64,000 bases of DNA from Acidimicrobiaceae bacterium (GTDB lineage: Bacteria > Actinomycetota > Acidimicrobiia > Acidimicrobiales > Acidimicrobiaceae), in NCBI GenBank assembly GCA_013044385.1, contig JABEUN010000051.1, forward strand, positions 1 to 64,000, read 5' to 3'. A program made the position numbers and the translations under genes. Positions 1 to 8,780 of this stretch are shown here, one piece after another. The notes beneath the pieces are model-generated. The model was not told the origin of the DNA and did no database searches. It was given only the letters and a program-made list of their open reading frames with translations. Within the stretch, counting starts at the first letter, position 1. The number at the start of each line of letters is the position of its first letter.

Positions 1-2
1 CT

Positions 3-110
3 TACATGACTACGACAACGGTGCTATCAGACATGGATGAGCTGGCCAGGCTAGAGAGAGGTGCTACCGAAGCAGTGTTTGGGGGGAACTACGGACTAAG
101 AGACAACTAG
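3..110 (+). CDS. C-terminal tail of a plus-strand protein cut by the window edge
   Basis: An open frame enters from the left edge and ends at TAG 108-110. Its last residues read DELARLERGATEAVFGGN and then YGLRDN, which looks like an ordinary protein C terminus. An internal ATG at position 6 could instead start a 34-residue peptide, but no ribosome site can be seen because the sequence begins there. The family cannot be recognised from this tail. It converges on the liv operon, with about 145 bp and a strong hairpin between them. Confidence 0.4.
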   Translation, partial: YMTTTTVLSDMDELARLERGATEAVFGGNYGLRDN

Positions 111-194
111 TCAGAATCAGCAAAGACTATCGCAGCCACCGTAAATTCAAGGATCACGTCACATGCGGAACCATGAGTTCATCCCTGCCAACGA

Positions 195-225
195 GAAGGG
201 GCAGACCAACTTGGTCTGCCCCTTC
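195..225 (-). terminator. Strong hairpin ending the liv operon
   Basis: Two perfect 15-nt inverted arms (195-209 and 211-225) are separated by one base, so the folded stem would be about 13 bp with a tiny loop. It lies 32 bp beyond the livK stop codon and between convergent genes. The flanking T-tract is weak on both strands, so it may terminate from either side or act as a 3-prime stabiliser. Confidence 0.75.
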
Positions 226-256
226 AACATCTTGACTGATCGTCAATTCCCGATTG

Positions 257-1666
257 TTAGCCGGCCAAAGCTGCAGGCGGCGGAGTCTCGACCGAACTGG
301 CGGTCGTTACCGGACCCGTTGCATTCGACACGTAGATCGGTCCTTGTGGCACTGCCAACGTGCCAGTGATCTTCGTGAGCTGCGCTCCAAGATAACCCAA
401 GTGATTTGTCGCGCTGAATCCGAACGGAACCAAGCCCGGTCCGGTGAATGACGAACCCTTTGAGTTGAGCGCCGCAATGATACTTTGGCGTGTGGGATTC
501 TGTCCGGCAGCATTCAACGCCTGATAGGTTGCATACGCCAATGCCATACCGAAGATCATGTTTCCATCCATCGGTTCACTCGCGTCATACTGAGCATGAA
601 CCTTGGTGAAGAGCTGGATCCACGGATCATTTGGAGTCGCAAAGCCAGGAAGATATGCGAGCGAGTAGATGCCGCTGATAGCTGACGCCCCAGAGACAGC
701 GCCCTTGGAGAAGTTGGACACCAGCCCGGAAAGAGTAACCGGATCTGCAGATACAGACGACGTGTACATAGTCGGATGGAATCCCGCCTGCGCCTCAGCG
801 AGTAGTTCAAGTGCTGTCGCCGCCGGAATTGTGAAGCTAACAACAACATTTGCCCCTGCGGCTTGCAGCGCTGCTACTTGAGTCCCTAACCCGTTTGAGA
901 GGGTTGTGGGGTCGTATGGCTGCTTTGCAACGATCATACTCGCAGGTAGAACTTGCTGAAGTCCCTGGAGTCCGCCGCCACCAAAGTCGTCATTCTGGTA
1001 GAGAACTCCGACCTTTGCTGTTGGATCTGTTGCCATCAGGATCTTACCGATGATGCGACCCTCGATGGTGTACTCAGGCTGGAAGCCGTATGTATATGGG
1101 TACTTCGACGGATTGTTCCAGCAATCACAACCCGACGCCACAAACAGGTCCGGAATCTTGTTGGTATTCAGGAAGGGCTCGACTGCCTGATGGGTAGGGG
1201 TGCCGAGTCCGCCAACGATACCAAAGACGTTGTCCTGCAACACAAGCTTCTGAACAACCTGGGTAGTCAGGGCGGGGTTGTAGGCGTCATCCTGATAGTT
1301 GAGAGTTATACTCCTGCCGTGGACCCCGCCGTGGGCGTTGACCCACTTGAAGAACGCTTCGGCCGCAGGAGCAATCTCGCTATAGCCAGGAGCGGCTGGG
1401 CCGGTCAATGGCTGATGACTTCCGAGCAGAATGCTTGTTGCCGTGATGCCTGGAGCCGAAGCCTGATTGGTGGCTGCTGTAGTGCTTGAACCAGACGATG
1501 TACCTGATGAACTTGATGATGACGTTGACGAACCACAGGCCGCAGCGGTGACAGAAAGCGCAACCGCAACTGTCGCCGTCTTTAGCCAGGTAAGTCGTTT
1601 TGAACTTCCCCTGAACAAATTTCCCCCTTTGGCAACGTCCTCGAGATCTCCCTCGAAGGACATCAT
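257..1666 (-). CDS. Branched-chain amino-acid/amide ABC transporter substrate-binding lipoprotein (LivK/UrtA type)
   Basis: Extracytoplasmic receptor that delivers a ligand to the LivHM permease encoded just upstream. An N-terminal hydrophobic stretch (KTATVAVALSVTAAACGSS) ends in a lipobox with Cys near residue 44, followed by a Ser/Thr/Gly-rich linker, as in actinobacterial lipoproteins. The periplasmic-binding-protein fold follows (ILLGSHQPLTGPAAPGYSEI, then VGVLYQNDDFGGGG). The 469-residue reading includes about 16 residues before a possible TTG start (near 1618) preceded by AAAGGGGGAA; that start would give a more typical signal peptide. It is the last gene of the transporter operon, after a 130-bp gap with a small hairpin. 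The ligand cannot be fixed from sequence: branched-chain amino acids, amides or urea are all served by this family. Confidence 0.88.
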   Translation of the reverse strand: MMSFEGDLEDVAKGGNLFRGSSKRLTWLKTATVAVALSVTAAACGSSTSSSSSSGTSSGSSTTAATNQASAPGITATSILLGSHQPLTGPAAPGYSEIAPAAEAFFKWVNAHGGVHGRSITLNYQDDAYNPALTTQVVQKLVLQDNVFGIVGGLGTPTHQAVEPFLNTNKIPDLFVASGCDCWNNPSKYPYTYGFQPEYTIEGRIIGKILMATDPTAKVGVLYQNDDFGGGGLQGLQQVLPASMIVAKQPYDPTTLSNGLGTQVAALQAAGANVVVSFTIPAATALELLAEAQAGFHPTMYTSSVSADPVTLSGLVSNFSKGAVSGASAISGIYSLAYLPGFATPNDPWIQLFTKVHAQYDASEPMDGNMIFGMALAYATYQALNAAGQNPTRQSIIAALNSKGSSFTGPGLVPFGFSATNHLGYLGAQLTKITGTLAVPQGPIYVSNATGPVTTASSVETPPPAALAG

Positions 1667-1700
1667 TCCACTTCTACTTACTTAGTTGCACGGGGCACTT

Positions 1701-1717
1701 GGGATCCAAAGGATCCC
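1701..1717 (-). other. Small intercistronic hairpin between livM and livK
   Basis: GGGATCC, a three-base AAA loop and GGATCCC form a 7-bp perfect stem within the 130-bp gap between the livM stop and livK start. Hairpins placed just before a binding-protein gene in ABC operons often protect or separate that message so the receptor is made in excess. That role is inferred from position only. Confidence 0.45.
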
Positions 1718-1796
1718 GCTGAGTCGATCGCCCCCGCTCGACCCAGACATCTGAAGGGCATTTCCACCCATATTTCGGGAAACACGCCCCACAGCA

Positions 1797-2948
1797 TCAC
1801 TTCCCCAAACCTCCAGCTATTTCGGAGCTTCCTCGTGACCGGAATCTGATGGAGATGTATTTAGCCAGCCTCAGTAGACCTCCTTGGACGCCTCCTGGAA
1901 ACACCAGTATGACAGCAATTAGAAGCAAGCCGTATATCGCAAGTGCAAGATTCGCAACTACACCTTGAGAAAGATTGAGCCTCTGTGAATAGTCAGTAGC
2001 GAACTGAGGAATAAATACAAGGGCGAGACCGCCCCAAACCGCACCGCCTAGTGTCCCAACCCCTCCAATAACGATCGCAGCAAGTAGCGAAATCGATAGA
2101 GCAACCGTGAAGGATTCCGGCCCGGCATTCTGAGCCACCATCGCCTGCAGGCTCCCTGCAATCCCAGCACAAACAGAAGCGATCATGAACGCAGTGATCT
2201 GCGTCCCGGCAAGTGGGATTCCATTCAGTTCCGCAGAGACCTCGTCGTCTCTGACTGCCCTCAGCTTTCTGCCCTGCCGGGAGCTATAAAGGTTCGCGAG
2301 TCCAAAAATGACTAACACAGTGACAACGAGGACGATACTCACCATGAAGCGCTGTTGCGTATAGGTAGCGCCCAAAAAAGCGGGAGTGTTCGGCGGAGAG
2401 ACGATCAGTCCAGCGTCACCGCCGAAGATTGACGAGAACTTGGATGCAAGCTCCGGTAGAGCTAGCGCAATTGACAATGTGACCCCTGCGAGGTATGGAC
2501 CCCTCAATCGGGCCGCCACTATGCCCACAAGGATTCCGAAGAGTCCTGCGACGATTGCCGACAAAAGTATTTCTAGGGGAAACGCCAGATTTAGATGCTT
2601 ATTGACAAGTGCCGTCGTATACGCACCCACCATCATCACAGCGCCCTGACCAAGCGTGATCTGTCCGGACTGACCGACCAGCAGAGATAAACCGGCCAAG
2701 GCGATCACATACACACCGACCTGGGAGAATTGCAGATCCCTGTACGGACTTATCTTTCCAAGCAGTATATAGCCGACCACTATGACAACGATCGCCAGTA
2801 AACCGTTTCTAACGGCTGGAACACCGAATATCCCACTGCTCCTATTACCGCCCTGGGCTGACCGCTTTGATTTTCGTGGCCTACCTTTGGACCGCTTCAT
2901 TGAGGGAACGATTATCTCGTCCTGATTGGAGACCGGCGAATTCATCAC
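1797..2948 (-). CDS. livM: Branched-chain amino-acid ABC transporter permease LivM
   Basis: Second membrane subunit of the high-affinity branched-chain amino-acid-type importer. After a basic, Ser-rich cytosolic N terminus of about 45 residues come eight or more hydrophobic segments, beginning GLLAIVVIVVGYILLGKISP. The LivM/LivH signature region appears as VRDDEVSAELNGIPLAGTQI, the coupling helix that docks to the ATPases. At 383 residues it is the usual LivM size. Its start overlaps the livH stop by 4 bp, so the two permease subunits are probably translationally coupled. Confidence 0.9.
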   Translation of the reverse strand: MMNSPVSNQDEIIVPSMKRSKGRPRKSKRSAQGGNRSSGIFGVPAVRNGLLAIVVIVVGYILLGKISPYRDLQFSQVGVYVIALAGLSLLVGQSGQITLGQGAVMMVGAYTTALVNKHLNLAFPLEILLSAIVAGLFGILVGIVAARLRGPYLAGVTLSIALALPELASKFSSIFGGDAGLIVSPPNTPAFLGATYTQQRFMVSIVLVVTVLVIFGLANLYSSRQGRKLRAVRDDEVSAELNGIPLAGTQITAFMIASVCAGIAGSLQAMVAQNAGPESFTVALSISLLAAIVIGGVGTLGGAVWGGLALVFIPQFATDYSQRLNLSQGVVANLALAIYGLLLIAVILVFPGGVQGGLLRLAKYISIRFRSRGSSEIAGGLGK

Positions 2949-3823
2949 ACCCTCCTGGCCGCCGAGGCGGCGAAAATGCCTTGGGGTCTGAATGAGAGCA
3001 CAATCAACAGAACGATAAGTCCCCCGATCGTCTCAAGGCTGGACCCTAAATATCCACCCACGTAGGAGACTACGAAACCCATCCCGAGCCCCCCAACCAG
3101 AGCTCCAACAGGACTGTCAAGCCCTCCAAGTATGGCAGCGGTAAATGCGAAAACGTTTACTCCGTCCATGTTGTTTGGATAGAGAAGAACGTTAGGAGCC
3201 GCAAGGACTCCGGCCACAGATGCCATGCCGACGGCGAGCGCCCATCCCAAGGTGAGCATGCGTCCAACCCGGACTCCGAGGAGGCGGGCAATCTCGGGAG
3301 AGAAAGCCGCCGCTCTCATCTTGAGGCCGAGTGAAGTCCATCTAAACAGAATCAAGAGCGCTACCATCAGAACAAGAACCGCGACCATCACATAGATGTC
3401 GAATGCCGAAAGAGCGATCCTCGATGTGCCGACCTTAATACCGGTCACCGAGAAGTTGGATGGGAATTCGCGGTACTTTGCCCCCCAGATCATCCCCGAA
3501 ACCGCCTCAAGAACAATAAGCATTCCAATTGCAATGATCACGGGATTCAGCGGGTTTGTGTTGGCAATCGGCCTCATCAGTAGCCGCTCGGTGAGTGTAC
3601 CTATGATCAGCCCAGTGACTATCGCTGCCAGCAATGCCAGCCAATAAGAGACGTTCCTATCAATCAACGTTACAGCCACGTAGGTTGAGAATGTGGCCAT
3701 TGCACCTTGGGCAAAATTTACGGTTCGAGTGGCGCGCCAGATCAGGACAAGACCCATCGCAACTGCTGCGTAGACCGCTCCAGTCGTGATACCTATGAGC
3801 GTTAGATTAACGAACTGGTGCAC
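2945..3823 (-). CDS. livH: Branched-chain amino-acid ABC transporter permease LivH
   Basis: First membrane subunit of the importer, 292 residues, the normal LivH length. The start is typical of the family (FVNLTLIGITTGAVYAAVAM followed by GLVLIWRATRTVNFAQGAM), and the cytosolic coupling motif is AAAFSPEIARLLGVRVGRM. About eight membrane helices are evident. A GTG start at 3821-3823 is used. It follows livF by about 60 bp and overlaps livM by 4 bp. Confidence 0.9.
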   Translation of the reverse strand: MHQFVNLTLIGITTGAVYAAVAMGLVLIWRATRTVNFAQGAMATFSTYVAVTLIDRNVSYWLALLAAIVTGLIIGTLTERLLMRPIANTNPLNPVIIAIGMLIVLEAVSGMIWGAKYREFPSNFSVTGIKVGTSRIALSAFDIYVMVAVLVLMVALLILFRWTSLGLKMRAAAFSPEIARLLGVRVGRMLTLGWALAVGMASVAGVLAAPNVLLYPNNMDGVNVFAFTAAILGGLDSPVGALVGGLGMGFVVSYVGGYLGSSLETIGGLIVLLIVLSFRPQGIFAASAARRV

Positions 3824-3885
3824 TGTGCTCCCAACCCTTCGGGATTAATGGCTCATAGCTTTGGCGGCTCAAAACTCACTCCTCA

Positions 3886-4593
3886 TCAGAAACCCAGATA
3901 GTGGTGACGAAGGTCCGAATCTGATGCCACTTGTGCGGCGTCTTTCGCTATAACGACCTCGCCAACAGACAGTACGACCGCAAAGTCGGCGATCGACAAG
4001 GCGGATCTGGCATTCTGTTCCACCAACAGGACGGTTAATCCCTTCTGATGACATAGTCCCTTGATGAATGACATAATCGATGCCGTGATCAAAGGTGCGA
4101 GTCCGAGGCTGGGCTCGTCCAGCAGCAAAAGGGTTGGCCTCGCAACTATCGCCCTGCCGATTGCGAGCATCTGGCGCTCGCCACCTGAAAGAGTGAATGT
4201 AGGTTTCGACCGTCTCTGCGCCAATGGTGGAAAGAATTCGTAAACCTCATTGATATCTGATTTCGTTCCACTCGCATCTCGTCGGAAAAGTCCTCCGAGT
4301 CTTAGGTTCTCTTCGATCGTCAGTTCCCCGATTACGCCCCTTCCTTCGGGGACCTGAGCGACACCGAGGTAGACAATGTCCTCTGGCTTCTTTCCGATCA
4401 GTTCGGTACCGTGGTACTTCGCCGAACCTGTCGTTGCGTGGACAAGCCCTGAAAGTGCCCTGAGCAGGGTTGTCTTTCCAGCTCCGTTTGCACCGAGCAC
4501 TGCGGTGATCTTCGCCTCATTTGCCTCGAAGGATACCGACTTCAATGCCTTGACTGCCCCGTAGGATACGGTCAGGTCCTCAATCTGAAGCAC
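3886..4593 (-). CDS. livF: Branched-chain amino-acid ABC transporter ATPase LivF
   Basis: One of two nucleotide-binding subunits powering LivHM. Walker A is GANGAGKTT at residues 34-42, the ABC signature is LSGGERQML, Walker B is LLLLDEPSLGLAP, and the H-loop region is LLVEQNARSAL. Its 235 residues match the family. The GTG start directly follows the livG stop, so the ATPases are made together. It lies in the livG-F-H-M-K minus-strand operon. Confidence 0.92.
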   Translation of the reverse strand: MLQIEDLTVSYGAVKALKSVSFEANEAKITAVLGANGAGKTTLLRALSGLVHATTGSAKYHGTELIGKKPEDIVYLGVAQVPEGRGVIGELTIEENLRLGGLFRRDASGTKSDINEVYEFFPPLAQRRSKPTFTLSGGERQMLAIGRAIVARPTLLLLDEPSLGLAPLITASIMSFIKGLCHQKGLTVLLVEQNARSALSIADFAVVLSVGEVVIAKDAAQVASDSDLRHHYLGF

Positions 4594-5472
4594 CTATGAC
4601 TCCCCCGCCGAAGAGACTACTGGCCCATAGTTTTCCCCTTCGATCTCCTCGCCGAGGTAGGCCTCCAGTACTACTGGATCAGACTTAATCTCCGCCGGAG
4701 TCCCTTCAGCAATCACTCGACCAAAATCAAGCACAACGATCCGGTCGCATACCGCCATCACCAAGTCCATGTGATGCTCGACTAGAAGTAGGCCAGCACT
4801 ACCCTTGAGGTCAGTTATCCTCTGGCCGAGCTCGTCCATCTCGTCGTTGGACAGTCCTGAGGCTGGTTCATCCAACAGGAGGAACTTTGGCTTCGAGACC
4901 ATAGCCCGTGCCAGTGCGACCTTCTTCTGCAGTGCGTATGGAAGGCTGGACGGAATACGGTCGCCAAAACCGGATAGCCCCAGTTCGTTGAGTATCTGCT
5001 CCGCCCGTTCGGCCAGGTCTCTCTCCTCCCGTCTTACCCGAGCCATGCCCAATACCGAAGGTCCCATTCCCACTTTCGCCAACGCCTCTGCACCGCACAT
5101 TACGTTCTCGAGCACAGTCATCTTTGGGAAGAGCCCTAAACCCTGAAGTGTTCGAGCGATTCCTCTCTTTGTTAGCGAGTTCGGCCTGATTCGGGGTATC
5201 TCCTTATCCTCGTACACGATGGACCCCCTGGTTGGCCTCACAAACCCACATATGACATTGAATAGCGTGGTCTTCCCGGCACCGTTTGGACCGATGATCC
5301 CTAGGACCTCTCCCACTTGTGCCTGTACTGTCACATCGTCGAGTGCAACCAGTCCCCCGAACCTGACGGTCACCCCTCGAACTCCTAGTCCCCCGTGGTT
5401 CATCGGTTCAGTATTGCATGAAGATTGCAGGATTCTGCCACGCCGACCCATAAATGTTGTGAATTTCGTCAC
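4594..5472 (-). CDS. livG: Branched-chain amino-acid ABC transporter ATPase LivG
   Basis: The other ATPase of the importer. Walker A is GPNGAGKTT at residues 61-69, the degenerate signature typical of LivG is LPYALQKKVALARAM, Walker B is FLLLDEPASGLS, and the H-loop is LLVEHHMDLVMAV. Homology to LivG begins near residue 28, so Met24 (about 5403) may be the real start; neither candidate has a clear ribosome site. The reading frame begins only 15 bp after the dnaE2 stop on the same strand, which raises possible read-through from the SOS promoter. Confidence 0.88.
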   Translation of the reverse strand: MTKFTTFMGRRGRILQSSCNTEPMNHGGLGVRGVTVRFGGLVALDDVTVQAQVGEVLGIIGPNGAGKTTLFNVICGFVRPTRGSIVYEDKEIPRIRPNSLTKRGIARTLQGLGLFPKMTVLENVMCGAEALAKVGMGPSVLGMARVRREERDLAERAEQILNELGLSGFGDRIPSSLPYALQKKVALARAMVSKPKFLLLDEPASGLSNDEMDELGQRITDLKGSAGLLLVEHHMDLVMAVCDRIVVLDFGRVIAEGTPAEIKSDPVVLEAYLGEEIEGENYGPVVSSAGES

Positions 5473-5487
5473 ATTTTTGTAGCTCGG

Positions 5488-8400
5488 TCAGTGAAAGTCC
5501 CTTGACTTGGTGGCAGCTGCCAGTTCTAAGGGGGAGATTTTGGTTGCGACGATATTAAGAACTCCGTCCCTACGTTCCAACATTCCCGTCACCAGTAGAG
5601 CGGGGTTGAGCTTCGCCACTTCCCTAAAGCGAACCCAGGCACCTTTGGTACAAATAATATTCATCAACCCGGTTTCGTCCTCCAGATTGATGAAGGTAAC
5701 CCCATTAGCAGTCGCAGGTCTCTGTCTGTGGGTTACAACGCCGGCAACTTTGACCCTGGTACCGTCTTCACGCTCCCAGAGCTGAGCTGCCGACAACACA
5801 CCCCCAGAGCCGAGATCTCGTCGGATCAGTTCCATCGGGTGACCAGAGGGGGTCACTCCGATCGATTTAGCATCGAGGGACATCTCCTCCAACGGGGTGA
5901 GTTCGGCAAGCTCCGGTGGTCGAATAGGATCCATCAACAACGGAAGACTGTCCCGCTTCACCCTCTGGGCGGCCGCAGCCATCCAGAGCGCCTCCCGTCT
6001 ACTGAGTCCCTTTTCGGATCCGCCGCCGCCGCCGAATCCAGAGAGTGCACCCGCTCGCGCCAACGCCTCCATCTGAGGTCTACTGAGCGAGGCTCTCTGA
6101 GCCAGATCAACCAAGGAAACGTATGGAACTCCTTCAACTATCCTCTTGGCGACGTTGCGACCTATGCCAAATATGGAGTCGATCCCCAATCTGATCACCG
6201 GCCATATCTCATCGGGTGGACGGCTCGGATATATGTACGGGATGGAACGGTCGTTCTCCATCGAGGGCTGGGCACCCTCCTCCAGAGTTGCCCAGTGTTG
6301 ACTGATTCCCACAACCGGCCCCTTGACAACCACGCCATGTCTCCTCGCATCAGCGAGGAGCGTCTGAGGCGACCAGAACCCCATCGGCTGTGATCTGAGG
6401 AGGGCTGCGCAGAAGGCTGCTGGATAGTGAAGCTTAAACCAAGAGCTGGCGTAGACGAGGTAAGCGAAGGATGCAGAGTGGCTCTCGGGGAAACCAAAGT
6501 TGGCAAATGCCGACAACTTCTCGAATATCTGATCGGCAACATCACCAACGATCCCGTTCTCCGCCATCCCCCGATAGAAACGATCCTTGAGTCTGTGCAT
6601 CTTCTCAGTGGATCGCTTGGACCCCATCGCCTGTCGGAGCTGGTCCGCCTCAGCCGGTGTAAATCCCGCCACGTCCATCGCCATCTGCATAAGCTGCTCC
6701 TGAAAAAGTGGAATACCCAGGGTCTTAGAGAGTGACCTCTCAAGAAGCGGATGCAGATAAGTAACCGCCTCTAAGCCATTTCTCCGTCTGATGTAGGGGT
6801 GGACAGAACCCCCTTGAATCGGACCCGGCCTTATGAGGGCGACTTCTACAACGAGGTCGTAGAAAGATCTTGGCTTCAACCTCGGCAGAGTCGCCATCTG
6901 GGCTCGGCTCTCGACCTGGAACACCCCGACCGAGTCCGCCACGGATAACATTTCGTACACCGCATCTTCTTGGTCAAGCATGGATATATCGACCTTCCTA
7001 CCATGCACCTGGTCGACAATGTCGACCATCTCGTGCAGTGCTGATAACATCCCCAGCCCTAGTAGATCGAACTTCACTAAGCCAACGAGAGCACAGTCAT
7101 CCTTGTCCCACTGCAGAACCGTTCTGTCTCGACTCCTTGCCCACTCGATCGGGCAAACCTCTGATATCGGCCTGTCACAGATGACCATCCCGCCCACGTG
7201 GAGCCCGAGATGTCGCGGATTGTGTTCGATCGCAGAAGCTAGCTCCCTCACCTGATCCGGAAGCTCGAGTATCCTGCGGCCCCTGTGATCCAGAACCGAA
7301 GCAGAGGCATCCACCGACCCCCACCTCTCAACCCGTCTCGACCAACCGTTGACGACCTCCAGCGGATAACCGAGCGCCTTACCCACCTCTCTGATGGCAG
7401 ACTTCGACCTGAATGTGATAACGCTGGCGACCTGGGCGGCCATCTCGCGTCCATATCGAGAGAAGACGTACTGTATGACCTCCTCCCTGCGATCACTCTC
7501 GATATCGACGTCGATATCGGGTGGACCGTCCCTCTCTGGGGAGAGAAACCTCTCGAACAGGAGTTTCAGCGAGACAGGGTCTGCGTTTGTTATGCCTATC
7601 GCGTAACAGACCGCAGAGTTAGCGGCCGACCCCCTACCTTGGCAGAATATCCCTTGCTTCCTGCAGAACTCCACTATGTCCCAAACCACCAGGAAGTAGC
7701 CGGCGAAACCGAGTTCATCTATGATCCTCAGTTCGTAGTCGATCTGGGCGTAAGCACCTCTGACCCTCTCCTGTGATCTCGGTCCGTACCGGGATTCAGC
7801 CAGAGAGTAACTGATGCTCCTCAACCATCCGATCTCCGAGTAACCGGTTGGAACCAAAAAACCCGGGAGGTTGGGCGCCACCAACGAGAGGTCAAAGGCA
7901 CACCTAGAGGCCACCTCCAGAGACGTCTCGACCAGGCCAGGAAAGGAGCTGAACCGCCGATACTGTTCAGCGGGAGATCTCAGGTGTCTAGCAAACGAGG
8001 ACGGGAGCCAGCCATCGATCTGATCCATGGTTCTATTGGAACGTATCGCTGAAACCAGATGGGCCAGTCTTCCCCAGGAAGGAGATGGGTAGTGGGCATT
8101 CCCCGTTGCCACTGGAGTGACTCCCTCGGAGAGGGCGATGCTCACCATCTCCCTGTTCCTCTGAGTGTCTATCGGATCCGAATGATCCCAGCACTCTACG
8201 TACACATCCTCTCGTCCAAATCGTTCGATAAGTTTCCGCAGCTCCTTTTTGGCTGCACTTGGCCCGGAAGTCATCAAGGCGCTCGGAACAGATCCCTTCC
8301 TGCACCCCGTGAGAACGAGGCAGTCGCCCACGCACAATTCAGCTAACCCATCCAGATCTAGACGGAATCTCCCCTTCTCTCCAGATGCCAAGTGGCCTTT

Positions 8401-8724
8401 AGTTATCGCCGTGGAGAGTCGCGAGTATCCCCTCGGCGACTTTGCGAGTACCACTAGGTGGTGGCCGGCGGGGTCGGTATTACCGGTTCGCTTGTCCACC
8501 GCTTCCAAAGTGAGTTCTGCTCCGAACACGGCCCGAACCCCGGCATCCGATGCCGCTCTGGCGAAGCGGGCCACAGCGTACAGGCCGTTGTGGTCGGTGA
8601 TCGCCAGCCCGGAGAGCTGCAGTCTCGCGGACTCCAACACCATCTCCTCGACAGATGCGACCCCATCCAGAAAGCTACTGTTCGAGTGAGCGTGGAGCTC
8701 TGCGTAGCCCAGGTGGGAGTCCAT
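5488..8724 (-). CDS. dnaE2: Error-prone DNA polymerase III alpha subunit DnaE2 (ImuC)
   Basis: C-family polymerase that, with ImuB and ImuA, carries out damage-induced translesion synthesis. The N-terminal PHP domain is present (ELHAHSNSSFLDG, residues 9-21; ITDHNG near 42). The polymerase catalytic acidic motif PDIDVDIES is at residues 402-410, and the active-site loop RGSAANSAVCYAIG near 364. A helix-hairpin-helix region and a C-terminal OB-fold (VKVAGVVTHRQRP) follow. Its 1078 residues fit DnaE2 rather than the longer replicative DnaE1. A perfect SOS palindrome lies 12 bp before the ATG, so LexA control is very likely. The partner genes imuB and imuA lie upstream on the same strand, beyond a lipoprotein gene. 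Confidence 0.95.
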   Translation of the reverse strand: MDSHLGYAELHAHSNSSFLDGVASVEEMVLESARLQLSGLAITDHNGLYAVARFARAASDAGVRAVFGAELTLEAVDKRTGNTDPAGHHLVVLAKSPRGYSRLSTAITKGHLASGEKGRFRLDLDGLAELCVGDCLVLTGCRKGSVPSALMTSGPSAAKKELRKLIERFGREDVYVECWDHSDPIDTQRNREMVSIALSEGVTPVATGNAHYPSPSWGRLAHLVSAIRSNRTMDQIDGWLPSSFARHLRSPAEQYRRFSSFPGLVETSLEVASRCAFDLSLVAPNLPGFLVPTGYSEIGWLRSISYSLAESRYGPRSQERVRGAYAQIDYELRIIDELGFAGYFLVVWDIVEFCRKQGIFCQGRGSAANSAVCYAIGITNADPVSLKLLFERFLSPERDGPPDIDVDIESDRREEVIQYVFSRYGREMAAQVASVITFRSKSAIREVGKALGYPLEVVNGWSRRVERWGSVDASASVLDHRGRRILELPDQVRELASAIEHNPRHLGLHVGGMVICDRPISEVCPIEWARSRDRTVLQWDKDDCALVGLVKFDLLGLGMLSALHEMVDIVDQVHGRKVDISMLDQEDAVYEMLSVADSVGVFQVESRAQMATLPRLKPRSFYDLVVEVALIRPGPIQGGSVHPYIRRRNGLEAVTYLHPLLERSLSKTLGIPLFQEQLMQMAMDVAGFTPAEADQLRQAMGSKRSTEKMHRLKDRFYRGMAENGIVGDVADQIFEKLSAFANFGFPESHSASFAYLVYASSWFKLHYPAAFCAALLRSQPMGFWSPQTLLADARRHGVVVKGPVVGISQHWATLEEGAQPSMENDRSIPYIYPSRPPDEIWPVIRLGIDSIFGIGRNVAKRIVEGVPYVSLVDLAQRASLSRPQMEALARAGALSGFGGGGGSEKGLSRREALWMAAAAQRVKRDSLPLLMDPIRPPELAELTPLEEMSLDAKSIGVTPSGHPMELIRRDLGSGGVLSAAQLWEREDGTRVKVAGVVTHRQRPATANGVTFINLEDETGLMNIICTKGAWVRFREVAKLNPALLVTGMLERRDGVLNIVATKISPLELAAATKSRDFH

Positions 8725-8736
8725 TACTCAATTCTA

Positions 8737-8752
8737 TCGAACATATGTTCGA
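8737..8752 (-). promoter_or_regulatory. LexA-binding SOS box upstream of dnaE2
   Basis: The 16-bp perfect palindrome TCGAACATATGTTCGA matches the actinobacterial LexA consensus as I know it. It ends 12 bp before the dnaE2 start codon, so bound LexA would cover the promoter or transcript start. An identical box precedes imuA at 12215-12230. Confidence 0.93.
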
Positions 8753-8780
8753 TTTCAATAGCTTCCCAAGCAATTCGGAA

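Noticed and set aside
5728-8689. Several plus-strand open frames of 100-220 codons opposite dnaE2
   Set aside because: dnaE2 is intact over the whole span; the opposing frames are rich in Arg, Ser and Pro and match no family.
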